Shown here in pieces: positions 18,355 through 27,529 of a DNA stretch of 64,000 bases. Location: positions 62,001-126,000 of the forward strand of contig ONQD01000001.1 of the NCBI GenBank assembly GCA_900319865.1. The letters are read 5' to 3'. Each line of letters begins with the position of its first letter. Position 1 is the first letter of the stretch. Source of the stretch: an uncultured Bacteroidales bacterium. GTDB lineage: Bacteria; Bacteroidota; Bacteroidia; Bacteroidales; P3. Under the pieces are notes generated by a model, which saw only the letters and a list, made by a program, of their open reading frames with translations, was not told the DNA's origin and ran no database searches. Position numbers and translations under genes: made by a program.

Positions 18355-18639
18355 GTTACTTATAATTTTTATTGTTTCTTTACGTTATACAAGCGTTTTT
18401 TCTGTTGAAAAACGGCTGCAAAAGTCGGACTTTTTTTTGAATTGACAAAGATTTGAGAGACATAAAAATCACTAAAATAAAATATTTAACATATCGTATT
18501 TTGCAAAATACTGATTAATATGCAAATATAATTATTCTAAAATATTAGTTTAACATTGATTTATCAAGCACTTATACATTAATAACCTGTTCAAAAGTTA
18601 GAAAAAAAGTACTATTTTTCAAAAAAACGGCATACTTAG

Positions 18640-19695
18640 ATGTTCCAAAAAAAACTACTTACCTGGTATGAAGAATTCGGTAGAAAATTGCCTTGGAGAG
18701 AGACAAACAATCCTTATTATATATGGTTGTCGGAAATCATAATGCAACAAACCCGCATAGAGCAAGGTTTGGCTTATTATGAACTGTTTATAAAGAAATA
18801 TCCAACAGTAGAAGAATTGGCTGATGCATCTGAAGAAGATATACTTAAAAGCTGGCAGGGACTGGGCTATTATTCAAGAGCACGAAACCTGCATACTGCA
18901 GCACAACAAATAATGGATAACTATAATGGAAAATTTCCAGACACTTATGACGGAATCCTTGCACTGAAAGGTGTTGGACGATATACTGCCGCTGCAATAG
19001 CATCATTTGCTTTCGGAATGGCCTATCCCGTTATAGACGGCAATGTTTACAGGTTTATTTCACGATTATATGGAATATACACACCCATCGGGGCAGAACA
19101 AGCATATAAAGAATTCGAGAAGATTTTGATGCGATTAATCGACAAGGAACACCCTGGTCAATTCAACCAAGCAATGATGGATTTCGGGTCGACATGGTGC
19201 AAGCCAACAGGTTATGATTGCAATAACTGCATATTCAACGAAGAATGCGAGGCTCACCAAAAAGGAAAGGTGGATTTACTACCTGTCAAAACGAAACCAA
19301 CATCTATAAAGAAAAGATATTTTTACTATTTTGATATCCGATGGGGCTGCAACGAGAAATATCTACTCGTAAAGAAACGTGCTTCCGGAGATATTTGGCA
19401 AGGATTGTACGACTTTCCGCTATATGAACCCAATAGCCCTATCCCCGAAAAAAGGCAGAAGAAACAATTGCTCGAGATTCTCACTTCATGGTTTGGCGAT
19501 GAACCTACCATTTTTGAATTGGGTCCTGTTTATGAGCATAAACTTACACACCGCACCATTATTGCCCATTTTATTCAGGCAAAATACAACGATAAGCCCT
19601 CCAAAATACCTGAAAAAACTCAAATCATAATGGAATCCGACGTAAAAACCCTTCCCATTTCACGTTTGATTGACAGATATTTGTCGAAATTGTGA
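18640..19695 (+). CDS. mutY: A/G-specific adenine glycosylase MutY
   Basis: 351 residues. Catalytic Glu in SEIIMQQTRIEQ, helix-hairpin-helix LKGVGRYTAAAIASFAFG, catalytic Asp in PVIDGNVYRF, and an intact 4Fe-4S cluster motif C-x6-C-x2-C-x5-C (CKPTGYDCNNCIFNEEC). The C-terminal NUDIX-like domain (about 230-350) recognises 8-oxoguanine opposite the target adenine. MutY removes A mispaired with 8-oxoG to prevent G-to-T mutation. The upstream 285 bases are AT-rich and contain no gene. Confidence 0.95.
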   Translation: MFQKKLLTWYEEFGRKLPWRETNNPYYIWLSEIIMQQTRIEQGLAYYELFIKKYPTVEELADASEEDILKSWQGLGYYSRARNLHTAAQQIMDNYNGKFPDTYDGILALKGVGRYTAAAIASFAFGMAYPVIDGNVYRFISRLYGIYTPIGAEQAYKEFEKILMRLIDKEHPGQFNQAMMDFGSTWCKPTGYDCNNCIFNEECEAHQKGKVDLLPVKTKPTSIKKRYFYYFDIRWGCNEKYLLVKKRASGDIWQGLYDFPLYEPNSPIPEKRQKKQLLEILTSWFGDEPTIFELGPVYEHKLTHRTIIAHFIQAKYNDKPSKIPEKTQIIMESDVKTLPISRLIDRYLSKL

Positions 19696-19728
19696 ATATC
19701 TTTATCTAATCAGTTCGCCAAAAAATAC

Positions 19729-19736
19729 TATCTTTG
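19729..19736 (+). promoter_or_regulatory. -7 promoter box of ssb
   Basis: TATCTTTG, exact consensus, 68 bases before the ssb ATG and 33 bases after the mutY stop. Confidence 0.6.
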
Positions 19737-19804
19737 CAAACGAAAAATCGAGACATCGGACAAAGAATACTTGATTAATAGAGCTAATAATACAACTTTA
19801 GATT

Positions 19805-20251
19805 ATGATTGGAGTCAATAAAGTAATTTTGATTGGGAATTTAGGAAAGAACCCAGATGTAGTCGCTTTCCAACAGGACCGCAACGACGAAAACTCAAAT
19901 GTAGTAAAAAAGGCCTCCTTCCCCTTGGCCACAACTGAATACCGCAAAAACAAGGATGGCGAACGCGTGGAACAAACCGAATGGCACAACGTTGTTTGCT
20001 GGCGGACACTTGCCGAGATCGCCGAAAAGATACTTAGAAAGGGTACTCAAATATATGTTGAAGGTAAATTACAAACACGTTCATGGGAAGACCGAGACGG
20101 CAACAAACGTTACATAACTGAAGTTGTTGCCGACAATTTTACAGTTCTAGCCAACAAGAACCGTTCGGACGAGCAAAACATCCATGATCACGATCCCCTT
20201 TCCGCCATCTTAAATAATGACACCGAACCCATCGGAGATTTACCTTTCTAA
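19805..20251 (+). CDS. ssb: Single-stranded DNA-binding protein
   Basis: 148 residues: OB fold (GVNKVILIGNLGKNPDV, EWHNVVCWRTLAEIAEKILR, GTQIYVEGKLQTRSWEDRDG) and a short acidic tail ending DLPF, the contact point for repair and replication partners. Binds and protects single-stranded DNA as a tetramer. Its own promoter box lies at 19729-19736 and a shared bidirectional terminator follows. Confidence 0.96.
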   Translation: MIGVNKVILIGNLGKNPDVVAFQQDRNDENSNVVKKASFPLATTEYRKNKDGERVEQTEWHNVVCWRTLAEIAEKILRKGTQIYVEGKLQTRSWEDRDGNKRYITEVVADNFTVLANKNRSDEQNIHDHDPLSAILNNDTEPIGDLPF

Positions 20252-20265
20252 ATCTGACAAGAATA

Positions 20266-20310
20266 AAAAACACAAGGCCGGAATAAATGAATTTCCGGCC
20301 TTGTGTTTTT
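20266..20310. terminator. Bidirectional terminator between ssb and pgi
   Basis: Perfect 18-bp stem (20266-20283 with 20293-20310, core AAGGCCGGAA / TTCCGGCCTT) and a 9-base loop, flanked by A-run and T-run on the two sides, so it can end both convergent transcripts. Confidence 0.9.
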
Positions 20311-20332
20311 GTGTTATTATTTGAAGTTAGGA

Positions 20333-21652
20333 CTACTTGCTTTCATATCCCGGCTTCCCCAACAAGCGGAACATGTTTTTCTTGTAGGCCTCGACACCAG
20401 GTTGGTCAAAAGGATTAACCTTGAGTGTATATCCACTGATGCCGCAAGCAAACTCAAAGAAGTAAATCAACTGTCCCAACACATACTCGTCCACTGATGG
20501 TACCTCTATACGTAAAACCGGCACATTGCCGTCATAATGAGCCATAATAGTACCGAGTTCCGCATTGTGGTTGATTTCCGTAAGTGTCTTACCCAACAAG
20601 TAATTGATGCCATCCAAGTTCTGCTCGTCCTTGGGAATACTAACTTCATGCTGAGGTTTGGCAACACTGAGCACAGTTTCAAACATCAAACGCTCACCAT
20701 CCTGAACATATTGACCCATCGAATGCAAATCGGTAGTAAAACTGAGACTATGCGGCATAATGCCCTTCCCGTCTTTTCCTTCACTCTCACCATAAAGCTG
20801 CTTCCACCATTCACTGATATACTTCAAGTGCGGAACAAAGTTCGCTAATATTTCTACCTTACGACCTTTTCTATATAGGATGTTTCGCAGAGCTGCATAG
20901 AGCATTGCCGGGTTCTCCTCATAAGAATCTTTATCCACACAAACTTTACGCATATCTTGTGCTCCACGTAATAATTTTTCAATATCATAGCCGGCCATTG
21001 CTATTGGCAACAACCCAACAGGGGTCAAGACAGAAAAACGCCCGCCCACATTGTCGGGAATCACATATATATGATACCCACTTTGAATGGCAATATCATG
21101 CAATGCACCGCGACGAGCATCAGTAATGGCAATGGTTCGCCGTGCTGCCTCCTCCTTGCCATATTTTTGTTCCATATGAGACTTGATAATCCGGAAAGCC
21201 ACAGCTGGTTCGGTTGTGGTACCCGATTTGGAAATCACAGCCACCGCATAATCACTCTTATCAAGCAATTGCAATAATTGATAATAGTAATCCTCACTTA
21301 AAGTGTGACCAGCATATACTATATAAGGATGTTCACTATTATTTTCAAATGGTGAAAACTCAGACTGCAACGCCTCAATCACGGCTCTTGCACCCAGATA
21401 GCTGCCACCGATTCCTATAACTACAAATATCTTCGCTTTTCCTGACAAGGTTTTGACATCTTTCTTGATATTTTCTAACTCCTCGGCTGAAACATTATTT
21501 GGCAAATCTACCCAACCAAGAAAATCACTTCCAAGTCCACTGCCATCGAGAAGGGTTCGTTTAGCTTCTATAAGCTCTTTATGAATGGACGACATGTCTC
21601 TCTCGTTGACAAATTTACTTAAATGCTCTGTGTACAATTTAATAGTGTTCAT
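20333..21652 (-). CDS. pgi: Glucose-6-phosphate isomerase
   Basis: 439 residues, the shorter form common in Gram-positives and Bacteroidetes. SIS-fold phosphate-binding segments are visible: VVIGIGGSYLGARAVIEAL, AVISKSGTTTEPAVAFR and the PGI signature region GRFSVLTPVGLLPIAMAG, with catalytic residues in the C-terminal part (GVEAYKKNMF). Interconverts glucose-6-P and fructose-6-P. The ATG at 21652 is preferred over one at 21694 because the promoter box at 21684-21691 lies between the two, and MNTIKLYTEHL is the normal N-terminus. Confidence 0.95.
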   Translation of the reverse strand: MNTIKLYTEHLSKFVNERDMSSIHKELIEAKRTLLDGSGLGSDFLGWVDLPNNVSAEELENIKKDVKTLSGKAKIFVVIGIGGSYLGARAVIEALQSEFSPFENNSEHPYIVYAGHTLSEDYYYQLLQLLDKSDYAVAVISKSGTTTEPAVAFRIIKSHMEQKYGKEEAARRTIAITDARRGALHDIAIQSGYHIYVIPDNVGGRFSVLTPVGLLPIAMAGYDIEKLLRGAQDMRKVCVDKDSYEENPAMLYAALRNILYRKGRKVEILANFVPHLKYISEWWKQLYGESEGKDGKGIMPHSLSFTTDLHSMGQYVQDGERLMFETVLSVAKPQHEVSIPKDEQNLDGINYLLGKTLTEINHNAELGTIMAHYDGNVPVLRIEVPSVDEYVLGQLIYFFEFACGISGYTLKVNPFDQPGVEAYKKNMFRLLGKPGYESK

Positions 21653-21683
21653 AAGACAAATAATAATTAATACGTTGATTTTG

Positions 21684-21691
21684 CAAATATA
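21684..21691 (-). promoter_or_regulatory. -7 promoter box of pgi
   Basis: TATATTTG on the minus strand, 31 bases before the chosen start at 21652. Confidence 0.6.
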
Positions 21692-22295
21692 CACAATTAT
21701 TTTGAATAATTAAAAAAAGAGCCCTAAAAAAGAATCCAAACTCCTAATAAACACCCGTAAAAAGATGAAAGTGTATAACAAAACATGAAACTATAACTAT
21801 TAATAACTTTCATTCTACAATATTAAACTTCCAAATCCCGACACGTCAGCAAATTCATCGGAGGAAAGAAGAAAATGGTTTTTATACTAACAAACGTCAA
21901 ACTTTCCATTACTCTTTACCACATCCATTCATCCCACAACCCATTCCTTCTTTTTGTTGATGTTCATAATAGGACAGTAACTGAACCCAAGGTCAACATT
22001 CTTGAAAGAAAACTGATTGTTGATTGGACAAGTACGACTTGACTCACCATTTTTACAACTCTAATCATACATCAAATTGTCTTTTTTAACCCTACCAGCA
22101 TGGGGGGCTGAAATAATAGATATTCACGTATTGAGAATTATCAAACAAACACACTTACAATCAAAATATTAAATAAATACCACTATTCCCAAATCACTCT
22201 GACAGAAATCAGTTTTAATGTCCAAAAAACAAATCAATATAAAGCATATTTTATATCCAAATTGCATAAAATAATCTATATTATTCAAAAAAAAG
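21692..22295. other. Long AT-rich intergenic region, no gene seen
   Basis: About 600 bases between the divergent pgi and ompA-like genes. No ORF with coding character, no tRNA-like fold, no repeat family shared with the rest of the window. A regulatory RNA could hide here but I have no positive sign of one. Confidence 0.4.
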
Positions 22296-22325
22296 TTGCT
22301 GAGTAAAAAAAAAAGTGTATTTTTG
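22296..22325 (+). promoter_or_regulatory. Promoter of the OmpA-like gene
   Basis: TTG at 22296-22298 and TATTTTTG at 22318-22325 with 19 bases between, the best full match to the Bacteroidetes -33/-7 pattern in the window. The expected transcript start leaves a leader of about 40 bases. Confidence 0.7.
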
Positions 22326-22372
22326 CAATTTGAAATACTGAATAAAAATTGTATAACAAAAAGTATATCATT

Positions 22373-23665
22373 ATGTTGAAAAAAGTATCAAAAATCGCTG
22401 CGCTGTTCTGTCTGATAGCTTTTTCAGGCAGCGCATTTGCTCAAAACGAGGTTCCCGAATATCCTCAGTACGGTTTTTGGAGCAATTGGGGCATCGGTAT
22501 CAACGGCTCGTTTATGTGGCAACCCGATGTCACTAAATTCACTGGTGTTAAAGACCTCTATTTTGGTGGTGGTTACAATGCCGGTCTTGGTGTAATTCTT
22601 CAGAAAGAAGTTGACCGCGGTGCTTCCATTCGCTTGCACTACAACTACACCAGCCTTTTCTGGAAATCCAACAAAAATAATGCAGAGACCTATGCACAGA
22701 GAGATCCCAGATGGAATGTCGAGCCTTACAAATCACAACTTCAGTCAATGGATCAACACAGTGCTCTTACTGTTGATTTCTTGCTGTCTTTGAACAACAG
22801 TTTCCATAACTGGAACCCCGAACGTCGTGCCAACATCTACCTCTTTGGCGGTGCCGGTTTGGCTTTCAGCCACAACGAAGCTCGCGGTATGTATAAAGTT
22901 GGTTGCCAACTCGACGCTGGTCTCGGTTTCAGCTACAGAGTGTGCGATCGCCATTTCCTCTTTGCAGAAGTAGAAGCTGACGTCATCGCTGATGCTCCTC
23001 GTTTCTGGGACAAACAGACTGGATTCCACCACACCGATTTCCTTGCTTCCATTGGTTACATCTTCAACCTTGGCATCACCGCTGCCGACCAGGAGTTGAT
23101 TGCCCAGCGTGCACTCATCACCAAAGAGGCTCTCGATGCTCTCACCAACGAAAACGACGAGATCAAGAAAGAACTTGAAAACGCAAAAGACAATGAGAAG
23201 AAACTCAGAGATCAAGTTCAGGATCTTCGCAACGAAAACGACAAAATCAGACAGGAAGCTTTGGCTCGCGCTCAAAGCGTTACCGACAGCCTGAATGGTG
23301 TTCTCGACAAACTGAAGGCCGACCAACTTAACTACTACGCTATTCCTTTCTCTGTTCTCTATGCTAACGATGATTGGCACGTAAGCTCTTCCGAAATGAT
23401 TAAAGTGAAGGCCGTTTCTCGCGTCATGAAAGACAACCCCGATGTTAAAATCACCGTTGTTGGTTTCTGCGACTACACTGCTTCTCACGAATACAACATG
23501 GAACTCTCCAAAAAGCGTGCTGAAGAGGTTAAACGCCTCATGGTTAAAAAGTATGGTATCGATCCCGATCGTATCTCTGTTGACTGGAAAGGTAAAACTG
23601 TTGCTTTCGGCGACATCCAATACTCTCTCAACCGTCGCACCTCCTTCTATCGCGTGATTGAATAG
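22373..23665 (+). CDS. OmpA-family outer-membrane protein with coiled coil
   Basis: 430 residues: signal peptide (KIAALFCLIAFSGSAFAQ), an N-terminal eight-stranded-barrel-like region (about 30-235, aromatic and Gly-rich alternating strands), a coiled coil (NDEIKKELENAKDNEKKLRD onward, about 255-300), and a C-terminal OmpA peptidoglycan-binding domain (VTVVGFCDYTASHEYNMELS, about 335-430). Such proteins are abundant and tie the outer membrane to the cell wall. The ATG at 22373 gives the signal peptide directly. Own promoter upstream and terminator downstream, so monocistronic and probably strongly expressed. Confidence 0.9.
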   Translation: MLKKVSKIAALFCLIAFSGSAFAQNEVPEYPQYGFWSNWGIGINGSFMWQPDVTKFTGVKDLYFGGGYNAGLGVILQKEVDRGASIRLHYNYTSLFWKSNKNNAETYAQRDPRWNVEPYKSQLQSMDQHSALTVDFLLSLNNSFHNWNPERRANIYLFGGAGLAFSHNEARGMYKVGCQLDAGLGFSYRVCDRHFLFAEVEADVIADAPRFWDKQTGFHHTDFLASIGYIFNLGITAADQELIAQRALITKEALDALTNENDEIKKELENAKDNEKKLRDQVQDLRNENDKIRQEALARAQSVTDSLNGVLDKLKADQLNYYAIPFSVLYANDDWHVSSSEMIKVKAVSRVMKDNPDVKITVVGFCDYTASHEYNMELSKKRAEEVKRLMVKKYGIDPDRISVDWKGKTVAFGDIQYSLNRRTSFYRVIE

Positions 23666-23687
23666 TTCTTTTGAACAACAATACACT

Positions 23688-23716
23688 AAAAGAGGCGGAA
23701 AAAATCCGCCTCTTTT
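23688..23716 (+). terminator. Intrinsic terminator after ompA-like gene
   Basis: 12-bp stem AAAAGAGGCGGA / TCCGCCTCTTTT with a 5-base A loop, 22 bases after the stop, followed by further T residues. Confidence 0.88.
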
Positions 23717-24070
23717 TTTATTAGTTTGAGTTATCCAATGCCACCAAATATGTATCTTTCATTCCAAATTTGTCATTCTACTCTCTATCGTTTCATTTCT
23801 GAATTCTATATGATATCTATACCATTCCTGCATTTATTTCAGATTTTTTTTATTCTCTCACTGCATCAAAGTTGACCGCTTCGCTCCCGGCAATATGCGG
23901 CCGATCTTTCCAAAACAAATACTGCAATAGCTCAAATCCCATAGTCCGACATGTTATAACACTAATCAAGCAAAATATAGTCTAGAACAAAGCTCACCTC
24001 CCATCCATAAAGTTTCCTGGAAAGAAGATAATACTTAAAAACAATACGTTATTGAAACAGATTCTTTTCT
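23717..24070. other. Intergenic region, no gene seen
   Basis: 354 bases between convergent OmpA-family genes. AT-rich, no coding frame, no hairpin with a T-run for the minus-strand gene ending at 24071. Confidence 0.4.
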
Positions 24071-25258
24071 TTACATAGAAATGATTTTGAACTCAACCCT
24101 TCTATTCTTCGACCTCCCCTCTTCGGTTTCATTTGTATCTATCGGCATAGACTTTCCATAACCTTTATACTTTAATCTCTTGGGGTTAACACCTTTCGAC
24201 ACCAAATAATCAACCACAGATTTGGCACGGTTCTCCGACAGCCGTAGATTATAACTATCTGACCCTTTTGCATCCGTATGGCCTCTTACTTCAATAGTCA
24301 TATCTGGGTATTTTTCCATCAGAGTCGTAAGGCGCATAAGTTCAAAAAAGGACTGCTGTAGAATAGTACTCTTGTCATACTCAAAAAATATTTCTTGAAG
24401 CACAAAAGTACCCCCCACACTAAAAACTGGTTGCTCATTTGACAGATAAACCGAGTCAACATTCAAATCATCCACAACGGGAGGTGGGCAATTCAGACAT
24501 TCCACGCTTACACTGTCTATATAATAATATGCTCCCGGAAGCAATCGTGTCAGCATATCCAAATCCACATATCCCGACCGTTCTGCTATATTAAAATTGC
24601 CTATTGTAATATATTGTTCTCCGCCTTTGGCCACAAATGTATCACAGACACATTGCCATCCTCTAGTATCAACCAAAGGCCTGTCTGCTGGGTTAACAAT
24701 CTGAGGCTCGAATGGCCTTGCCACAGTCTGCGAGATATTCTCAGCCAGTTCTTCCCTTTCCTTATACAGGAAAAGGCTTCGTACCGTATCACTTATCCTT
24801 TCTTCTGTAAATAGGGCACCTATTGTTGCTACGGCACCCGTTGATTCCTCTGAAAGGCTAACATAGAACGATAGACGGATGCTATCTCCCAAGTGCAGTT
24901 TTCTTCTCAATCGAGTTTGCAGATACTCTCTATAGTCATTCCTGCTACAATAAATCCCGCAATAGGCATCCCCGTCATACGCTTCTTGCCTACCCAATTT
25001 GTTGGAGGGCACTCCACATTCCTTTCCACCACAGGCATTAAAATAATCTGCACTCCCCAACGTCGGCTGATACCAGCAATCCACATTGGATAATACCCCT
25101 GTTGCATTTACCCTCTTTGGACATGCTCGGAACTCCTCAAATGAACCATTGAACACCAAATTTACGGTCTTCGTACTATCTTGCAGAGCCTCTTCCTGTC
25201 CATGCACGCATAGCCAGGACAACAGCAGGAATCCCAATGAAATCCACCCTTTTCTCAT
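24071..25258 (-). CDS. OmpA-family protein with N-terminal beta-sandwich
   Basis: 395 residues: signal peptide (GFLLLSWLCVHGQ), an N-terminal region starting NLVFNGSFEEFRACPKR that resembles the carbohydrate-binding-like sandwich found in Bacteroidetes OmpA fusions, with several Cys (CGGKECG, CGIYCS) that may form disulphides, then a C-terminal OmpA domain (IFFEYDKSTI, TIEVRGHTDAKGSDSYNLRL, LKYKGYGKSMPID, about 285-395) for peptidoglycan. Last gene of a minus-strand operon purN, glycosyltransferase, this gene; the 4-base overlap (25255-25258) with the glycosyltransferase suggests coupling and perhaps a role at the cell surface. Confidence 0.85.
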   Translation of the reverse strand: MRKGWISLGFLLLSWLCVHGQEEALQDSTKTVNLVFNGSFEEFRACPKRVNATGVLSNVDCWYQPTLGSADYFNACGGKECGVPSNKLGRQEAYDGDAYCGIYCSRNDYREYLQTRLRRKLHLGDSIRLSFYVSLSEESTGAVATIGALFTEERISDTVRSLFLYKEREELAENISQTVARPFEPQIVNPADRPLVDTRGWQCVCDTFVAKGGEQYITIGNFNIAERSGYVDLDMLTRLLPGAYYYIDSVSVECLNCPPPVVDDLNVDSVYLSNEQPVFSVGGTFVLQEIFFEYDKSTILQQSFFELMRLTTLMEKYPDMTIEVRGHTDAKGSDSYNLRLSENRAKSVVDYLVSKGVNPKRLKYKGYGKSMPIDTNETEEGRSKNRRVEFKIISM

Positions 25259-26406
25259 ATCTCTCTTCTCTCGTCCATCTTTTCGCCCACTGTTTTCATC
25301 ATGCTATCCCACAACCTACTCGAGGTCTTCTCCCAACTAAAACACTTCCTGCGTTCCCTTCCTTTTTGCACCAAGTCAAAGCTAAGTGTTGGATCATTAA
25401 CTATCTTTCCGAGTGCTTCAGACATTGACCGACTATCGGTTGGATTCACTAGCAACGCAGCCTCCCCTGCCACTTCGGGCATCGAGGTACAATTCGACGT
25501 AATAACTGGAACCTCTGCCTGGAATGCCTCAATAATCGGAATCCCAAACCCCTCGAACAACGACGGATAAACCAATGCTTCCGCTGATCCAAGTAGGCGT
25601 GCCAACGTCTCCGACTCTGCTCGGCCTATAAATATTACATCCTCCTTGTGCTCCATCCGGTTATACGCGTCTTTCAACTCATCCTGCCACCACACACGCT
25701 GCCCCACAACGACCAGTTTCATACCCCCTGTGTCATTTTGTTTAAACAAATCGAACGCTGTCAACAGTGTGGCCAGATTCTTCCTTTTAATAATAGTACT
25801 GATAAAAATGAAATACCTGCTGCCTTGCGTAAATTCGTTTCGTGTTCTCTGTTTGAGCTCTGGGTCTATTGGCCTATAGTCAGAGTGTGCCCCGTCGTAT
25901 ACCACATCAATCTTCTCCGGCTCAATGTGATAGGTATCCACAATATCTTGTTTCGAAAACTCCGACACAGTGGCAATACGGGTGCTATATCGCGCATACT
26001 GAGGACTGAAATAAGTCATATACTTCTGATGCGATTTCTTTAGATAATTCGATCCATGCTCGAAATTAATATCGTGTATCACCATCAATGTGGGCACTTT
26101 GGAACCCAACGACATATATCCTTCAGGCGACAAAAACAAATCTATCTTATACTTTTCCAATGCCCTGCGAACACTCACCTCAAAAAAAAGATACCACAGA
26201 ACAGGATGTCGTGCCTGAGGGCAAAGCACTACAGGATGTACATTGTCGGCATACACAAAATCCAGATCGTAACTTCTGTCGAAAAAGAAGTAAAACTCAT
26301 GCTCTGGATGTTCCAACACAATGCGTTTGGTTGTTTCTGCCGTGAACCACCCTATACCATCCAGCTTGTTTTTCAACAGCAAACGCGTATTGACTGCTAT
26401 CCTCAT
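25255..26406 (-). CDS. Glycosyltransferase family 4 (GT-B fold)
   Basis: 383 residues. N-terminal Rossmann half with GIGWFTAETTKRI and the C-terminal nucleotide-sugar half with FIFISTIIKRKNLATLLTAF and the E-x7-E segment FEGFGIPIIEAFQAEVPVIT characteristic of retaining GT4 enzymes. It probably builds a surface polysaccharide or lipopolysaccharide sugar; donor and acceptor unknown. It overlaps purN upstream and an OmpA-family gene downstream by 4 bases each. Confidence 0.9.
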   Translation of the reverse strand: MRIAVNTRLLLKNKLDGIGWFTAETTKRIVLEHPEHEFYFFFDRSYDLDFVYADNVHPVVLCPQARHPVLWYLFFEVSVRRALEKYKIDLFLSPEGYMSLGSKVPTLMVIHDINFEHGSNYLKKSHQKYMTYFSPQYARYSTRIATVSEFSKQDIVDTYHIEPEKIDVVYDGAHSDYRPIDPELKQRTRNEFTQGSRYFIFISTIIKRKNLATLLTAFDLFKQNDTGGMKLVVVGQRVWWQDELKDAYNRMEHKEDVIFIGRAESETLARLLGSAEALVYPSLFEGFGIPIIEAFQAEVPVITSNCTSMPEVAGEAALLVNPTDSRSMSEALGKIVNDPTLSFDLVQKGRERRKCFSWEKTSSRLWDSMMKTVGEKMDERREI

Positions 26407-26969
26407 TGCAGAACAGTTTTCTCAATTACAACAGGGAAATAATCCCTTTCTAGTAGATGTATCTTCTCAGCCAAAGTGTCCGGTGTGTCCTTATCCGTTA
26501 GGATACATTTTGCCTGAAACAGAATTGAACCTCTGTCATACTGGTCATCAACAATATGGATTGTGATGCCGCTTTCTTTTTCATGATTGGCTATCACAGC
26601 TTCATGCACATGATGTCCATACATTCCCTTACCGCCATACTTGGGCAACAACGCAGGATGAATATTTATTATCTTGTTGGGGTAAGCCTTTAACATGTCC
26701 TCTGGCACAAGCCACAAAAAACCCGCCAATATCACCCAATCCACTTTCATATCCCGCAATTTATTCAATACGGCTCCATTCTCATAGAAATCCTTTCTAT
26801 TATGATAATAAGCCGGAATACCCAATTTACGGGCTCGCTCCGCCACATAAGCATCCTTTTTATTATAAATAATACATTCAACTTTTACCTTGTCGCTACC
26901 GGCAAAATATTCGCTAATTTGTTGAGCATTCGTGCCATTACCCGAAGCTAATATTGCTAATCTTATCAT
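26403..26969 (-). CDS. purN: Phosphoribosylglycinamide formyltransferase PurN
   Basis: 188 residues. N-terminal glycinamide-ribotide loop (ILASGNGTNAQQI), the catalytic Asn-His region INIHPALLPKYGGKGMYG and the catalytic Asp in GITIHIVDDQYDRGSIL are all present. Transfers formyl from 10-formyl-THF to GAR in purine synthesis. First gene of a three-gene overlapping operon. Confidence 0.94.
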   Translation of the reverse strand: MIRLAILASGNGTNAQQISEYFAGSDKVKVECIIYNKKDAYVAERARKLGIPAYYHNRKDFYENGAVLNKLRDMKVDWVILAGFLWLVPEDMLKAYPNKIINIHPALLPKYGGKGMYGHHVHEAVIANHEKESGITIHIVDDQYDRGSILFQAKCILTDKDTPDTLAEKIHLLERDYFPVVIEKTVLQ

Positions 26970-27272
26970 ATCTTGGATTATTATTGTTCCACAATAACGC
27001 TAAAACTCTCAAATTGTTGTATTTCCACGAAATTTAACATTATTGGCACCTCCAGTTTGTCACAATTTAACAAATTACAACCCCACTCCTTGTCTTTTTT
27101 TGTCGTTTCTCATTCCTTTTTTATCCTTAAATAGCAAACTTTTAAATTAACTATATCAATGTTTATCAAACTATTAATACATTCGTCCCAAAAGAAAAAA
27201 GTTAAAATTAGTGTTTATATGGATTTTTTTTCGTTTCTTTGCACCCTGTTTAACTCAAAAAATTAAATAAAC
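26970..27272. other. Intergenic region with weak acpP promoter
   Basis: 303 AT-rich bases between divergent purN and acpP. TTTCTTTG at 27234-27241 is one base off the -7 consensus and 31 bases before the acpP ATG; nothing else recognised. Confidence 0.4.
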
Positions 27273-27509
27273 ATGTCTGAAATTGCAACAAAAGTAAAAG
27301 CTATCATTGTTGATAAGCTCGGTGTTGATGAAAAAGATGTTACGCTGGAAGCCAGCTTCACTAATGATCTCGGCGCTGACTCTTTGGACACTGTAGAATT
27401 AATTATGGAACTTGAGAAGGAATTTGATGTTCAGATTCCCGATGAAGAGGCTGAAAAAATTGTCACCGTTGGTGATGCCGTTGCTTTCATTGAGAAAGCT
27501 CAGAAATAA
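27273..27509 (+). CDS. acpP: Acyl carrier protein
   Basis: 78 residues, acidic four-helix protein with the phosphopantetheine site [15 protein letters not shown]. Carries growing acyl chains during fatty acid synthesis. Lies 20 bases upstream of fabF and is co-transcribed with fabF and rnc, a classic bacterial arrangement. Confidence 0.97.
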   Translation: MSEIATKVKAIIVDKLGVDEKDVTLEASFTNDLGADSLDTVELIMELEKEFDVQIPDEEAEKIVTVGDAVAFIEKAQK

Positions 27510-27529
27510 TTAATTCCCGCTTCAGTACA